Below, piece by piece: positions 8,013 to 17,649 of a stretch of 64,000 nucleotides of DNA. Every line of letters begins with the position of its first letter. Within the stretch, counting starts at the first letter, position 1. The stretch spans positions 1 to 64,000 of the forward strand of contig NZ_JONS01000014.1 in assembly GCF_000711965.1 (NCBI RefSeq), written 5' to 3'. Origin of the DNA: Actinomyces israelii DSM 43320 (GTDB taxonomy: Bacteria > Actinomycetota > Actinomycetes > Actinomycetales > Actinomycetaceae). The position numbers were made by a program, and so were the translations under genes. A model generated the notes under the pieces. That model did not search any database. It saw only the letters and a list, made by a program, of their open reading frames with translations, and was not told the DNA's origin.

Positions 8013-10070
8013 CTACTCCTCGGAGTCGGCCAGCGAGGTTCCCGACGGCGTCGTCTTGGAGATGACCATGAGGAACTCGGCGTTGGACTGGGTGTCCTTG
8101 AGCTTGCCGAGGACCAGCTCGAGGGCCTGCTGCTGCTCCAGGCCCGTGAACAGGCGGCGCAGGCGCCACATGATCTTGAGCTGGGCGGGGTCGATGAGCA
8201 GCTCCTCGCGGCGGGTGGAGGAGGCGGCCACGTCCACGGCCGGGAAGATGCGCTTCTCCGCCAGCTGGCGGGACAGGCGCAGCTCCATGTTGCCGGTGCC
8301 CTTGAACTCCTCGAAAATCACCTCGTCCATCTTCGAACCGGTCTCCACCAGTGCCGTGGCCAGGATCGTCAGGCTCCCGCCGTTCTCGATATTGCGGGCC
8401 GCCCCGAAGAAGCGCTTGGGCGGGTAGAGGGCGGAGGCGTCCACACCGCCGGACAGGATACGGCCGCTGGCCGGAGCGGCCAGGTTGTAGGCCCGGCCGA
8501 GCCTGGTGATGGAGTCCAGCAGCACGACGACGTCCTGGCCGAGCTCCACCAGGCGCTTGGCGCGCTCAATGGCGAGCTCGGCGACGGTGGTGTGGTCGGA
8601 GGCGGGGCGGTCGAAGGTGGAGGCGATGACCTCGCCCTTGACCGTGCGCTGCATGTCGGTGACCTCCTCGGGGCGCTCATCGACGAGCACGACCATGAGG
8701 TGGGCCTCGGGGTTGTTGACGCTGATCGCGTTGGCGATCTGCTGGAGGACGATCGTCTTGCCCGCCTTGGGCGGGGAGACGATGAGCCCGCGCTGCCCCT
8801 TGCCGATGGGGGCGACCAGGTCGATGACGCGCGGCGTCATGGCCTTGGGCGTGGTCTCCAGCCGCAGCTGCTCCTGGGGGTAGAGAGGAGTGAGCTTGGT
8901 GAACTCGGGGCGGCGCTTGGCCCGCTCGGGGTCCATCCCGTTAACGGTCTCGACGCTCACCAGCGGGTTGTACTTGACACGGCCCGCGCGGTTCTGCCGG
9001 CGGTTGCTGCGGCTCTGGCCGCCGGGGTGGGCGGTCTCCCCGCCCTCGCGGACCCAGCCCGTGATGGCGTCGCCCGGACGCAGACCGTTGTCCTTGATCT
9101 GGTGGGCGGAGACGTAGACGTCCTTGGGGCCGGACAGGTAGCCGGAGGTGCGCAGGTAGGCGTGCTGGTGGTCCGAGACGTCGAGGATGCCGGCGACGGG
9201 CAGGAGCACCTCGTCCTCGCGCGGCTGCTGGCCGCGCCCCTGGCCGCCCTCGCCCTGAGAGCCGTCGCGGTCACGATCGCGGTCACGGCGCTTGCGACCG
9301 CGACGACGGCGCCCGCCGCGGCCCTCCTCGTCCCAGTCGGTCTCATTGCCCCGCCCGCCGCCGTCGCGGCGCTTGCGCTCACTGGGCTCGATGGCGGGAG
9401 TGCCGGTGGCGTCGGCGAGGTCGCGCATGAGCGCCGCCTTCGCATCGAGATGGCCCTCCGGGGAGTCGGAGTGCTCGCGATCGGCCCGCTCCGGGGCGCC
9501 CGCAGCGGCCTGGGCCCGACGGCGCCCGCGTCGCGAAGCCTCCGAGGCGCCCTGCTCGTTGCCGCGCTGAGCATCGCGCCCGCGCACCGGCCCACGGCCA
9601 CGGTTCTCGCCCGCGGCGCCGTCGTCGTCCTCCTCCAGGCGGATCGGCAGCTCGAGGGCGGGGGGCCCGGTCCTCGGGGTGCTCGTCGCCGCAGTCGCAC
9701 GACGACGCGGACGGGACTGCGCCTGGCCGGGCTCGGCCCGCTCGGCGCCGGACGGCTGGGTACCGGCCGGCTGTGTCTCGGATGAGTCGGCCGTCTCGGC
9801 GGACTCGGCCTTGTCGTCCCGCTTGGCGGCGGGCTCGGTCACGGGCGCATTCGTCGCCGCCGTCGCCCTGTCTCCGGAGGCGGTGCCGCTCCGAGGAGCG
9901 CGGGCGGGGGTCGCGGCGGAGCCGCCGGAGGCTCCGCCGCGAATAGCGGCGACAAGCTCGCTCTTACGCATACGGGAGATGCCCTTGAGGCCCATCGAGG
10001 ACGCGAGCTGCTGGAGCTCGGCCAGGCGCATTGTCGAAAGCGAGGGCTGGGCGCTGGAGGTCTCGGTCAC
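8013..10070 (-). CDS. rho: Transcription termination factor Rho
   Basis: A protein of 685 residues, the hexameric RNA-dependent ATPase that ends transcription. The start GTG 10070 gives [11 protein letters not shown] and has AGGAT upstream; ten further upstream codons are unlikely to be used. Domains: a Rho_N helix bundle (about 10-45, [17 protein letters not shown]), then a long low-complexity insertion rich in Ala, Arg, Gly, Glu and Asp (to about residue 285), a feature of high-GC actinobacteria. Next come the RNA-binding domain ([13 protein letters not shown]) and the ATPase with Walker A SPPKAGKT and Walker [11 protein letters not shown]. The insertion probably binds RNA. It stands at the end of the argS-lysA-hom-thrB-rho order typical of actinobacteria; prfA is not next to it here. 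Confidence 0.97.
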   Translation of the reverse strand: MTETSSAQPSLSTMRLAELQQLASSMGLKGISRMRKSELVAAIRGGASGGSAATPARAPRSGTASGDRATAATNAPVTEPAAKRDDKAESAETADSSETQPAGTQPSGAERAEPGQAQSRPRRRATAATSTPRTGPPALELPIRLEEDDDGAAGENRGRGPVRGRDAQRGNEQGASEASRRGRRRAQAAAGAPERADREHSDSPEGHLDAKAALMRDLADATGTPAIEPSERKRRDGGGRGNETDWDEEGRGGRRRRGRKRRDRDRDRDGSQGEGGQGRGQQPREDEVLLPVAGILDVSDHQHAYLRTSGYLSGPKDVYVSAHQIKDNGLRPGDAITGWVREGGETAHPGGQSRSNRRQNRAGRVKYNPLVSVETVNGMDPERAKRRPEFTKLTPLYPQEQLRLETTPKAMTPRVIDLVAPIGKGQRGLIVSPPKAGKTIVLQQIANAISVNNPEAHLMVVLVDERPEEVTDMQRTVKGEVIASTFDRPASDHTTVAELAIERAKRLVELGQDVVVLLDSITRLGRAYNLAAPASGRILSGGVDASALYPPKRFFGAARNIENGGSLTILATALVETGSKMDEVIFEEFKGTGNMELRLSRQLAEKRIFPAVDVAASSTRREELLIDPAQLKIMWRLRRLFTGLEQQQALELVLGKLKDTQSNAEFLMVISKTTPSGTSLADSEE

Positions 10071-10437
10071 GAGTATCCTAACGGTGTGATTGCGCTCCAC
10101 GAAGGGAAACGTTCAACTGGGGGACTCCCCCCGGAACCATTCACGGGGTGGGCCATGCACTGCCGGGCTGTGGTGGGGCTGGGCCCCACGTCCGGGTCTC
10201 ATGAAATCTGCGGTGCGGTGCAATCCGCAGGGCAGATGCGAAAAGTGTAGCAGCCCGCGACCGTGAACGCATACGCACAGCGCCTGCCGTCCGTATAGCG
10301 CACGCCACGTTCCTGTGCGCCTGTTCACCCGCGCCCCTCCCCGTGCGGGTCATACGGCGCGGGAGGCCTCCCCTGCCGAGGCCTTGCCGCCTCCGGACCG
10401 CCGCAACGGCGCCCCTTGGCCGGGGCTTCCCGAGACT
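10071..10437. other. Long rho leader region, no gene
   Basis: 367 bp without a credible ORF. Minus-strand extended -10 TGCTACACT (revcomp of 10244-10252) could start a rho mRNA with a leader of about 165 nt, but its -35 is weak. A hairpin CTGCGG...CCGCAG lies at 10209-10230. Long leaders with autoregulation are known for rho in other bacteria; this is inference here. Confidence 0.35.
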
Positions 10438-11127
10438 TCAGGAGATGGCCCGGTAGAGCTCCGCGCCGCGCACGAGGACGCGGGTCCTCAGGTCGCCGTC
10501 CCAGTCCACCTCCATGCCGTGCCCGCGCAATACGGGGACGACGACGCGCCGCATGAGGTCGAGGGTCTGCTCCTCGTAGTAGGCGTCCTTCTCGGTCCCG
10601 CTCATGGCGTCGAACTCCTCGCGCGTCTTGTAGTGGCGCCAGAACATCCCGTAGGACAGGTAGGTCTCCCCCGTCTCGACGAGACGCTCGGCGTCCTGCA
10701 TGTGGAAGAAGACGAAGCCGGCCCACTGCGGGCCGTCGGCCACCTCCTGGATCTCGTCGAAGCCGCAGTTGTTGCAGCAGGAGAAGGCCTGCTCGGCGAC
10801 GATCTCGCGCTCGCGCAGAGCGGCGAAGGCGCTGTCGAGGTTGGTCACGACCTCCCCGAAGGACTCCTGCTGCCTGCGGCGGGCGGCGAGCAGGTACCGG
10901 ACGGCGGTGCGAACGCCGTCCTCACTGACCGGCGCCTCCTCCGAGAACTGGTCAGTGATATCAAAAACCAGGGTCGCCTCATCGGCGTTGCCCAGAACAA
11001 CCTGGTTCCAGATCGCCGCGCGGACTTCTTCCTCGATTGAAGGAGGAATAATGTCGGCGGACAGGCGCAGCCCCTGAGGCTGACTATTGAAATCACGGAA
11101 ATCTCTCGTCGAGCTCATGCCCTCCAT
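10438..11127 (-). CDS. Conserved hypothetical protein (DUF6891-like)
   Basis: A soluble protein of 229 residues without signal peptide or membrane segment. Notable are a cluster of three cysteines, FSCCNNCGF (about residue 115), that could bind a metal, and a C-terminal VLRGHGMEVDWDGDL motif. From memory it resembles the uncharacterised DUF6891 family, whose function is unknown to me. The start ATG 11127 has AGGGAGGGG upstream; ATG 11118 is an alternative but sits too close to GGAGGG. The gene lies between rho and thrB, where actinobacteria usually have none. Confidence 0.7.
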   Translation of the reverse strand: MEGMSSTRDFRDFNSQPQGLRLSADIIPPSIEEEVRAAIWNQVVLGNADEATLVFDITDQFSEEAPVSEDGVRTAVRYLLAARRRQQESFGEVVTNLDSAFAALREREIVAEQAFSCCNNCGFDEIQEVADGPQWAGFVFFHMQDAERLVETGETYLSYGMFWRHYKTREEFDAMSGTEKDAYYEEQTLDLMRRVVVPVLRGHGMEVDWDGDLRTRVLVRGAELYRAIS

Positions 11128-11164
11128 CGTAGAGCCCCTCCCTGGCTCCGCCCATGGGGACCGC

Positions 11165-11560
11165 TCACCAAGCGCTCACCATCGTCCTGAGACACGTCCA
11201 GAAGCTTCTCGGGCGATCCTGCGGGCGCCCGTCAGGGCCCGTCAATGCGGATTGGATGAAATGCTGGGGGAAGCGCCCGCTGAAGAGCTCTCCGGGGATG
11301 AGGAGAGCCGAGATCCTGCCATAGGCCTCGCGGAACCAAGTCGCCTGCTCGGGCGCGCCCTCAGGGGCCCAGTAGTAGACCGCGGAGCTGAGAACGCCTC
11401 CGGGATGGTTGTTGGCACCGGGGTCGAAGACCACCGCGTACATCGTCTGGAGCATGCTTTCAACGGCGCCGGACGGGCCAGCGGGGTCGGGCGGCTTGTA
11501 CAGCAGATTGTTCCGGCGAGGACGACGCCTTGAGGGCCTGACCGATATGGGTGGCGACAA
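11165..11560 (-). CDS. Small hypothetical protein
   Basis: An ORF of 131 codons with normal high third-position GC. The stretch from MLQTMYAVVFDPGANNH onwards (ATG at 11454, about 96 residues) looks like a real globular protein with aromatic and aliphatic residues well mixed. The first 30 residues are Arg/Pro-rich and may not be translated. No family recognised. It could be a fragment of a longer lost gene. It is oriented like its neighbour at 10438-11127, which begins 38 bp downstream. Confidence 0.45.
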   Translation of the reverse strand: MSPPISVRPSRRRPRRNNLLYKPPDPAGPSGAVESMLQTMYAVVFDPGANNHPGGVLSSAVYYWAPEGAPEQATWFREAYGRISALLIPGELFSGRFPQHFIQSALTGPDGRPQDRPRSFWTCLRTMVSAW

Positions 11561-11800
11561 GCGCGGCCATATTAGCCGTACGGCCGCGTGCTACGGCCGC
11601 CCAGTACCTCCAGTACCCATGAGGACGCTCCTCTCCGGTGCGGGCACCGCGTACCCGTCTGCATCATGATCACGTCGCGTTCTCAAGCACGGCAGGAGGC
11701 ATCTCTACCAGGTGCCGTCCTCTTCTCTCAACGTGCACGGGCCCCATTGACCTGCTGCTGCTTCACGCGTACGGGCGACCTGGCCGTCGCGGGGGCCGGT

Positions 11801-12703
11801 TCAGCGGGTCAGGACCGCGCCGCGGGTGTCGATGCCGGGCCGCAGAACCATCCAGCCGTGCCGCTCCAGGGTGAAGCGGGTCTGCTGCGCGACATTCGCC
11901 AGCACCAGCACCGTGGGTCCGGCGCCGGAGATGACCGCGGGATAGCCCTGGGCGCGCAGGGAGTCCATCACCGCCGTCGACGCGGGCAGCACGCCCCGGC
12001 GGTAGTCCTGGTGAAGGCGGTCCTCGGTGCCGGCCATGAGCAGGTCGGGGCGGCCCGCCAGCGCGAGCATGAGCACGGCGGCCCGCGAGGTGTTGAACAG
12101 GGCGTCGGCCCGCGGCACACGGTCGGGCAGGACCTCGCGCGCCTCCTCGGTGCTCAGGCGCGTCGCGGGCGGCGGCACGAGAAGGCTCACCGACAGGGAG
12201 CCGTCCACCGGCATGGGGGCGGCCCGGGGCGTGCCGTCGGCCTCCACCCAGGCCACGGTCGCCCCGCCGAAGACGGCCGGCGCGACGTTGTCCGGATGCC
12301 CCTCGAAGTCGGTGGCGATGCGGAACACCTTGCCGTCGGACAGGGCCCGGGGCTCGGAGAGCAGGCCGCGGGCGAGCATGAGACCGGCCACGGCCGCGGA
12401 GGCGGACGAGCCCATGCCCCCGCCGTGCGGAATGCGGTTGACGCAGCGCATCTCGAATCCGGCCTGCGGCGCGCCGACGGCGTCGAGACCGGCGCGCAGG
12501 GCGCGCACGACGAGGTTGTCGTCGTCGGTGGGGACGATCCCCTCCCCCACGCCCTCGACGCGCACGTGGGTGGCGCCCGCGACCGGGCGGACCTCGACCT
12601 CGTCGTAGTAGCGGAAGGCCATGCCGAAGGAGTCGAAGCCGGGCCCCATGTTGGCGGTGGTGGCGGGCACCCGGACGGCAGCCCGCTCATTGGCCAGGCG
12701 CAT
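11801..12703 (-). CDS. thrB: Homoserine kinase
   Basis: A protein of 300 residues of the GHMP kinase family that phosphorylates L-homoserine on the way to threonine. Visible motifs are the N-terminal VPATTANMGPGFDSFG, the ATP-binding PHGGGMGSSASA loop (about residue 85) and the C-terminal VISGAGPTVLV. The start is ATG 12703, 8 nt after GAGGGG and just past the hom stop; a GTG at 12709 overlapping that stop (GTGA) is possible. Hom and ThrB are thus one transcription unit. The threonine synthase gene thrC, often between or next to them, is absent. Confidence 0.95.
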   Translation of the reverse strand: MRLANERAAVRVPATTANMGPGFDSFGMAFRYYDEVEVRPVAGATHVRVEGVGEGIVPTDDDNLVVRALRAGLDAVGAPQAGFEMRCVNRIPHGGGMGSSASAAVAGLMLARGLLSEPRALSDGKVFRIATDFEGHPDNVAPAVFGGATVAWVEADGTPRAAPMPVDGSLSVSLLVPPPATRLSTEEAREVLPDRVPRADALFNTSRAAVLMLALAGRPDLLMAGTEDRLHQDYRRGVLPASTAVMDSLRAQGYPAVISGAGPTVLVLANVAQQTRFTLERHGWMVLRPGIDTRGAVLTR

Positions 12704-12705
12704 GG

Positions 12706-14040
12706 TCACTGCCCCTCGACGCGCCGGACGGAGACGACCTCGAGCACGCGGTCCTCCTCGCGCAGCGAGCTGACGGCCGCATCAAGGTGGAAGACGCCGG
12801 CGGGGTGGGTGACGATGGTGACAATGGCGTCGCGCCCGCCGACATAGGTGCTCTGGCGCACCGAGTCGATGGACACGTCGTTGTCGGCGAAGACGCCGGC
12901 GACGATCGCCAGGGAGCCGGGCTTGTCGTCCACGCGCAGCTGGACCTGGTAGCGGGTGATCGCGGAGCCGGGGCCGAGGATCGGCAGGTCGGCGTAGCTC
13001 GACTCGCGGGGGGCCTGGCCGCCGTTGACACGGTGGGACGCCGCCGCGACGACGTCGGACAGGACGGCGGAGGCCGTCGGGGCGCCACCCGCGCCCTGCC
13101 CGTAGAACATGAGGCGGCCGGCGGCCTCGGCGTCGATGAGGACGGCGTTGAAGGCCCCGTGCACGGAGGCCAGCGGGTTGTCGGCCGGCACGAGCGAGGG
13201 GTGGACTCGCACGGACACGCCGCGGGCGTGCGCGTCGTCGCGGTACTGGGCGATGGCCAGGAGCTTGATCTCGCAGCCGGAGGCGTGGGCCTCGCGTATG
13301 TCGTCGGCGGTGACGGAGCGGATGCCCTCGACCTGGACGTCGGACAGGCCGACGCGGGTGTGGAAGGACAGGGAGGCGAGAATGGCGGCCTTGGCGGCGG
13401 CGTCCAGGCCGTCGACGTCGGCGGTGGGGTCGGCCTCGGCGTAGCCGAGGGCCTGGGCGGTGGCCAGGGCCTCCTCGAAGGAGAGGCCCTTGGTGCTCAT
13501 CTCGTCCAGGATGTAGTTGGTGGTGCCGTTGACGATGCCGAGCACGCTGGTGACCCGGTCGCCGGCCATGGACTCGCGCAGGGCGTAGACGACGGGGATG
13601 GCGCCGGCGACGGCGGCCTCGTAGTAGAAGTCGGTGCCGGCGGCCGCCGCGGCGTCGTAGAGCTCGGGCCCGTGGGCGGCGATGAGGGCCTTGTTGCCGG
13701 TGATGACGCTGGCGCCGGACTTCAGGGCCGCCAGGATGAGGGTGCGGGCAGGCTCGATGCCGCCGATGAGCTCGATGACGATGTCGTTGCCGGTGGCGAC
13801 GGCGGTGGCGTCGTCCGTCAGAAGGGCGCGGGGGACGGCCGGGTCCCGGGGGGCGTCGAGGTCGCGCACGGCGATGCCGGTGATCTCCATGCGGGCGCCA
13901 CTGCGCGCGGCGAAGTCGTCGGCCTGCTCCAGCAGGAGCCGGACTACCTGGGTGCCGACGGTGCCGGAGCCGAGGACGCCGACCCGCAGCGCGGGTGCGG
14001 CGCCGGGGAGGGGGGAGGCCGGCTGGGGCTGCTCAGTCAC
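12706..14040 (-). CDS. hom: Homoserine dehydrogenase
   Basis: A protein of 444 residues that reduces aspartate semialdehyde to homoserine with NAD(P)H. Domains: Rossmann fold (VGVLGSGTVGTQVVRLL, about 25-40), catalytic domain with GTTNYIL and AEADPTADVDGLDAAAK, and a C-terminal ACT domain (about 365-440, RVDDKPGSLAIVAGVF) for allosteric feedback, as usual in Gram-positive Hom. The start chosen is GTG 14040 (VTEQPQPAS) with AAGGTGG upstream; a longer ATG form to 14124 would add 28 atypical residues. Upstream is the divergent iron-uptake operon instead of lysA. Confidence 0.95.
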   Translation of the reverse strand: MTEQPQPASPLPGAAPALRVGVLGSGTVGTQVVRLLLEQADDFAARSGARMEITGIAVRDLDAPRDPAVPRALLTDDATAVATGNDIVIELIGGIEPARTLILAALKSGASVITGNKALIAAHGPELYDAAAAAGTDFYYEAAVAGAIPVVYALRESMAGDRVTSVLGIVNGTTNYILDEMSTKGLSFEEALATAQALGYAEADPTADVDGLDAAAKAAILASLSFHTRVGLSDVQVEGIRSVTADDIREAHASGCEIKLLAIAQYRDDAHARGVSVRVHPSLVPADNPLASVHGAFNAVLIDAEAAGRLMFYGQGAGGAPTASAVLSDVVAAASHRVNGGQAPRESSYADLPILGPGSAITRYQVQLRVDDKPGSLAIVAGVFADNDVSIDSVRQSTYVGGRDAIVTIVTHPAGVFHLDAAVSSLREEDRVLEVVSVRRVEGQ

Positions 14041-14155
14041 GGGGACCACCTTGCTTGAGAGGGACTCGCCGGAGGGCGACTGCGTCGCGCCCCAGCATAA
14101 GTGGCAACGCCCGCGCGTCCGCACTCATCCGGCACGACCCTCAGCGAGACCGGCC

Positions 14156-14185
14156 TTGACCTTACCTGAGAAGCGGTCTTATCTT
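14156..14185 (+). promoter_or_regulatory. Predicted promoter of the ECF transporter operon
   Basis: -35 TTGACC (14156-14161), 18-bp spacer, -10 TATCTT (14180-14185). It is one of the better sigma-70-type matches in the window. The DtxR-like box begins inside the -10, as expected for repression. Confidence 0.55.
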
Positions 14186-14202
14186 GTGTAAGCCTCGCCT
14201 AA
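14184..14202. promoter_or_regulatory. Candidate DtxR/IdeR iron box
   Basis: On the minus strand TTAGGCGAGGCTTACACAA agrees with the DtxR consensus (TTAGGTTAGGCTAACCTAA) at 14 of 19 positions. It overlaps the -10 of the ECF operon promoter, so iron-loaded regulator would block transcription. Confidence 0.6.
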
Positions 14203-14294
14203 ATCCCACTCTCACATCCGTCATCCACGTGCTGAGCAGACGTCATGACAGATGTCTCTCACCCGCCCATCTCTCACCCGCCCAGGAGCACACC

Positions 14295-14927
14295 ATGAAC
14301 GCGTCCGGGACCCCTCCCGCTCCGAGCCCCGACCCGGTCGGCGACCCCGACGAGCCCGTCATCCGGTCCTCGGCCCGCGGTGGTCTGCGCGACTCGGTCC
14401 TGGGCACCCGCAACCTCATGACCGTCGCCGCTCTCGGCGTGGTGGGGTCGATCCTCGTCGTCCCGCTGACCTACCTGTCCGTCGTCGTGGCGGTCAGCCC
14501 GCGCGGCATCCTCATTATGTGCGCCCTCATGGGCGCATGGATCATCCCCTACCTCCTGCCCGGCGTCATTGTGAACAAGCCGGGAGCCTTCGTCATCGGC
14601 AGCCTGGTCATGGGCGTCATCTCCGCCTTCCTCACCCCGCAGGGCCCGACCGCGATCCTCGGCAACATCATCGGCGCGTGCTATGTGGGCGCACCAGTGG
14701 CCCTGCTCCTCTACCGCAAATGGGCCTGGTGGGTCTACGCCATCTCCGGCGTCATCTTCGGCGGACTCAACGCCGCCGCCTACGGCTGGGGCTTCCAGAT
14801 CGCTCTCACCGGTCGCCAGACGGCCCTGGGCATTGTCCTCGCGATCGTCTCCTGCTGGGCGGGCGCGGGCGTCTGCCTGCTGCTCAAGCGGGCCCTGGCG
14901 CGCACCGGCGTCGGCGTCGCCCGATGA
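14295..14927 (+). CDS. ECF transporter S component (YkoE-like)
   Basis: An integral membrane protein of 210 residues with about five to six hydrophobic segments (starting LMTVAALGVVGSILVVPLTY), the substrate-capture subunit of an energy-coupling-factor importer. The N-terminal 35 residues are hydrophilic. It resembles YkoE/MptE-type S components, which I cannot tie to one substrate. Context argues for an iron chelate or other metallophore: a DtxR-like box in the promoter and YbtPQ/IrtAB-like exporter-fold genes behind it. The start is ATG 14295 with AGGAG upstream; the stop overlaps the next start (ATGA). Confidence 0.75.
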   Translation: MNASGTPPAPSPDPVGDPDEPVIRSSARGGLRDSVLGTRNLMTVAALGVVGSILVVPLTYLSVVVAVSPRGILIMCALMGAWIIPYLLPGVIVNKPGAFVIGSLVMGVISAFLTPQGPTAILGNIIGACYVGAPVALLLYRKWAWWVYAISGVIFGGLNAAAYGWGFQIALTGRQTALGIVLAIVSCWAGAGVCLLLKRALARTGVGVAR

Positions 14928-16720
14928 CGGCCCCCACCGCCGGGGCGGCCCGAGACGCCGGAGACGAGGACGCGTCCCCGCTCGCCCGCCTGGACCGGGC
15001 GAGCGTGCGCTACGCGGGCACCGAGGCCTGGATCCCGGGAGGCGTGACGCTCTCGCTCCCCGCCGGGACCACGACTCTCCTGCTCGGCCCCTCCGGCTGC
15101 GGCAAGTCCACCGTCACGCTCACCCTCAACGGGCTCGTGCCGCACTCGGTGCCCTCCGACTACCGCGGCAGCGTCCTCGTGGCGGGCCAGGAGGCGGCCG
15201 ACGCCGACATCTCCCACCTGGCCCGCAATGTCGCCATGGTCATGCAGGACCCCGACTCCCAGATCGTCACCACCCGGGTCCTGGACGAGGTCTGCTACAC
15301 CCTGGAGAACCTGCTGGTCCCCGCCGGACAGATCGAGCCGCGGGCCCTGGCGGCGCTCAAGACGGTCGGCATGGCCCGCTACGCGGACGCGAGCCCCTGG
15401 GACCTTTCCGGGGGGCAGCGTCAGCGGGTGGTCCTGGCCGCGGCCCTCGCCGTCGAGCCGGCGCTGCTCGTGCTCGACGAGCCGACCGCCAACCTCGACC
15501 CGTCCGGCTCGGCCGACTTCTACGCGCTCCTGCCCGCCCTGAAGGAGCGGGGCACGGCGGTCCTCGTCGTCGAGCACGACCTGGACGAGCTCATCGGCGC
15601 CGTCGACCGGGTCATCGCCCTGGACGCCGACGGCCAGACCATTGCGACCGGCCCGCCGGCGGAGGCCTTCGGCGTCCACGGCGAGGCTCTCGCCGCGGCC
15701 GGCATCCGCCTGCCCACGGCCGTGCGCCTGCACCATCTCCTGGCCGGCCGCGGGCTCACCGCCGCGAGCGCCGACCGCGAGAGCGCCTTCCCGCTCACGC
15801 TCGACGACGCCGCCCAGGAGCTCGCTGCGGCCCCGTCCGCCCTCTGCGCGGGCCCGGCCCGCCCCACGCCCGCCGAGGACCCCGCGCCGCGGGGCGGTGC
15901 CGACGGCACCGCCCGCGACGAGGAGCCCGTCCTGGTGGCCCGCGACCTCTCGGTGCCCCGCGGGCGGGGACGGCGCCGCCACGAGGTGCTCCACGGCGTG
16001 CACCTGGCCCTGAGGCGCGGCGAGGTCCTCGCCGTCGTCGGGATCAACGGCTCGGGCAAGTCCACGCTCCTGCGGGCGCTCGCGGGCCTGGAGGCGTGGA
16101 CCACCGGAGAGGTGACCGTCGCCGGGAGGCCGCGTCGGCCCGGTCGCCCCGGGAGGGCGGTGACCCTCGTCATGCAGAACCCGGAGCACCAGTTCCTCGA
16201 GCCGACCGTGCGCGACGAGCTGGCCCACGGCATGCGCCTGGAAGGCGCCGAGGAGGCTCGGGTGGATCGGGCGGTCGATGAGATGCTCGCCCGCTTCGAC
16301 CTGGTCGACCGCGCGGACGCGAACCCCTTCCTGCTCTCCGGGGGCCAGCAGCGGCGCCTGTCCGTGGCCTCGGTGCTCGGCGAGCACCGCGAGGTCGTCT
16401 GCCTGGACGAGCCGACCTTCGGCCAGGACCGCCGGGGCGCCGAGGCGCTCATGGGCCGCCTCCGCGACGTCGCCGCCCAGGGGGCGGGCCTGGTCATCAC
16501 CACCCACGACATGGAGCTCGCCGCCGACCACGCCGACCGCGTCCTCATCCTGGCCGGGGGAACGGTCCTGAGCGAGGGCCCGGCCCGCGAGGTCCTCGCC
16601 GACGCCCCGCTGCTGGCCCGCGCCGGCCTGCGCCCGCCGCCGCTGGCCCGCCTGACCCGCGCCGCCGCGGACCTGGGGGCGGCGACGCCCACCCGCGTCT
16701 CCTGGAAGGAGCTGGCATGA
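14924..16720 (+). CDS. ECF transporter ATPase, two fused nucleotide-binding domains (YkoD-like)
   Basis: A protein of 598 residues with two complete ABC domains fused in one chain, replacing separate EcfA1 and EcfA2. First: Walker A GPSGCGKST (about 57), signature LSGGQRQR, Walker B LLVLDEPTAN. Second: Walker A GINGSGKST (about 375), signature LSGGQQRR, Walker B VVCLDEPTFG. A Pro/Ala-rich linker joins them at about 300-330. The gene overlaps both neighbours by ATGA (S component before, T component after), so the three subunits are made together. Confidence 0.9.
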   Translation: MTAPTAGAARDAGDEDASPLARLDRASVRYAGTEAWIPGGVTLSLPAGTTTLLLGPSGCGKSTVTLTLNGLVPHSVPSDYRGSVLVAGQEAADADISHLARNVAMVMQDPDSQIVTTRVLDEVCYTLENLLVPAGQIEPRALAALKTVGMARYADASPWDLSGGQRQRVVLAAALAVEPALLVLDEPTANLDPSGSADFYALLPALKERGTAVLVVEHDLDELIGAVDRVIALDADGQTIATGPPAEAFGVHGEALAAAGIRLPTAVRLHHLLAGRGLTAASADRESAFPLTLDDAAQELAAAPSALCAGPARPTPAEDPAPRGGADGTARDEEPVLVARDLSVPRGRGRRRHEVLHGVHLALRRGEVLAVVGINGSGKSTLLRALAGLEAWTTGEVTVAGRPRRPGRPGRAVTLVMQNPEHQFLEPTVRDELAHGMRLEGAEEARVDRAVDEMLARFDLVDRADANPFLLSGGQQRRLSVASVLGEHREVVCLDEPTFGQDRRGAEALMGRLRDVAAQGAGLVITTHDMELAADHADRVLILAGGTVLSEGPAREVLADAPLLARAGLRPPPLARLTRAAADLGAATPTRVSWKELA

Positions 16721-17622
16721 GCGATCCGGCCCCTGTCCCCTCGGCCGCGGTCGGGAGCGCCCCGGCCGCCGAGGATGCTGCGCACGCCGCCCCGGCCTTG
16801 GAGGGCACGACGTCGGCCGGCCTCCGCTCGCCCGAGGGGGCCGGTCCGGGGCTCGGCGGCCTGCTCGCCTTGGACCCGCTGTCCCCCTTCGCCGCCATCG
16901 TGCCGATCATCGTCGTGGTCGCGATCCAGACCACTCCGGTCCCGGCGCTGTGGGCGCTCGGGACCGCCACCGTCCTCCTGATCCTGACCGACCTGCGGCG
17001 CGGCCCTCTCCTGGCTGCGGCGGTCCTCGCGCTCGCCGCGGTCATCGCCGTGCTCCTGGCCGTCTCCGCCCCCATTGAGCGCGTCGGCGCCTCCCCGGTC
17101 GTCATCGACGCCTTCGGCGCGAGCCTCCAGCTCAACCAGGTCGTCGCCGGAGCGCGCCTGGGCGGCAAGCTCGGCACGGCCCTGTCGCTGTTCCTCCTCA
17201 CCGGCCTCCTCGCCAGCCCCCAGGACCTGCTGCGGGCGATGGTGATCCACCTGCATGTGCCCTACCGCATCGGCTACGCGGGCATGGCGGCCCTCGGCTT
17301 CCGGGAGCGCTTCGCCGCCGAGTACCGGGTCATCCAGGAGGCGCACGCCCTGCGCGGCACTCGGGCGCGGCTGCCGCTCCTGAGGCCCCTGGCGCGGCGG
17401 TGGTCGGCGGTGCCCGCCCTCATGGCCGGGGCCGTGCGTCACGCCGAGCGGGTGTCCATGTCGATGGACGCGCGCGGGTTCGGCGCCCACCGCACCCGGA
17501 GCGAGCGCTCGGCCCCCCGCTGGCGGTGGCGCGACACCGTCCTCGTCCTGGTCTGCTGGGCCCTGGCGGCCGCCATCGCCGTGCGCTTCAGCGGCGACGG
17601 GCTCGTCATCCACGACATCTGA
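16717..17622 (+). CDS. ECF transporter T component (YkoC/EcfT-like)
   Basis: A membrane protein of 301 residues that links the S component to the ATPase. A hydrophilic Ala/Pro-rich N-terminus (about 50 residues) is followed by hydrophobic segments (FAAIVPIIVVVAIQ, LLAAAVLALAAVIAVLLAV). The coupling helices carry EcfT-type Ala-Arg-Gly signatures: QEAHALRGTRARL and SMDARGFGAHRTR. The start ATG 16717 overlaps the ATPase stop. It is the third gene of the ECF operon; the exporter-like pair starts 88 bp later behind its own DtxR-like box. Confidence 0.88.
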   Translation: MSDPAPVPSAAVGSAPAAEDAAHAAPALEGTTSAGLRSPEGAGPGLGGLLALDPLSPFAAIVPIIVVVAIQTTPVPALWALGTATVLLILTDLRRGPLLAAAVLALAAVIAVLLAVSAPIERVGASPVVIDAFGASLQLNQVVAGARLGGKLGTALSLFLLTGLLASPQDLLRAMVIHLHVPYRIGYAGMAALGFRERFAAEYRVIQEAHALRGTRARLPLLRPLARRWSAVPALMAGAVRHAERVSMSMDARGFGAHRTRSERSAPRWRWRDTVLVLVCWALAAAIAVRFSGDGLVIHDI

Positions 17623-17649
17623 TGCTCCATCACCTCCACGGAATCGCTG

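Noticed and set aside
14143-14156. GAGACCGGCC as another 22-nt repeat copy
   Set aside because: A single half-site with no partner 22 nt away on either side.
14041-14294. TPP or cobalamin riboswitch before the YkoE-like gene
   Set aside because: The gap lacks the conserved TPP or B12 box words; a promoter with an iron box explains it better.
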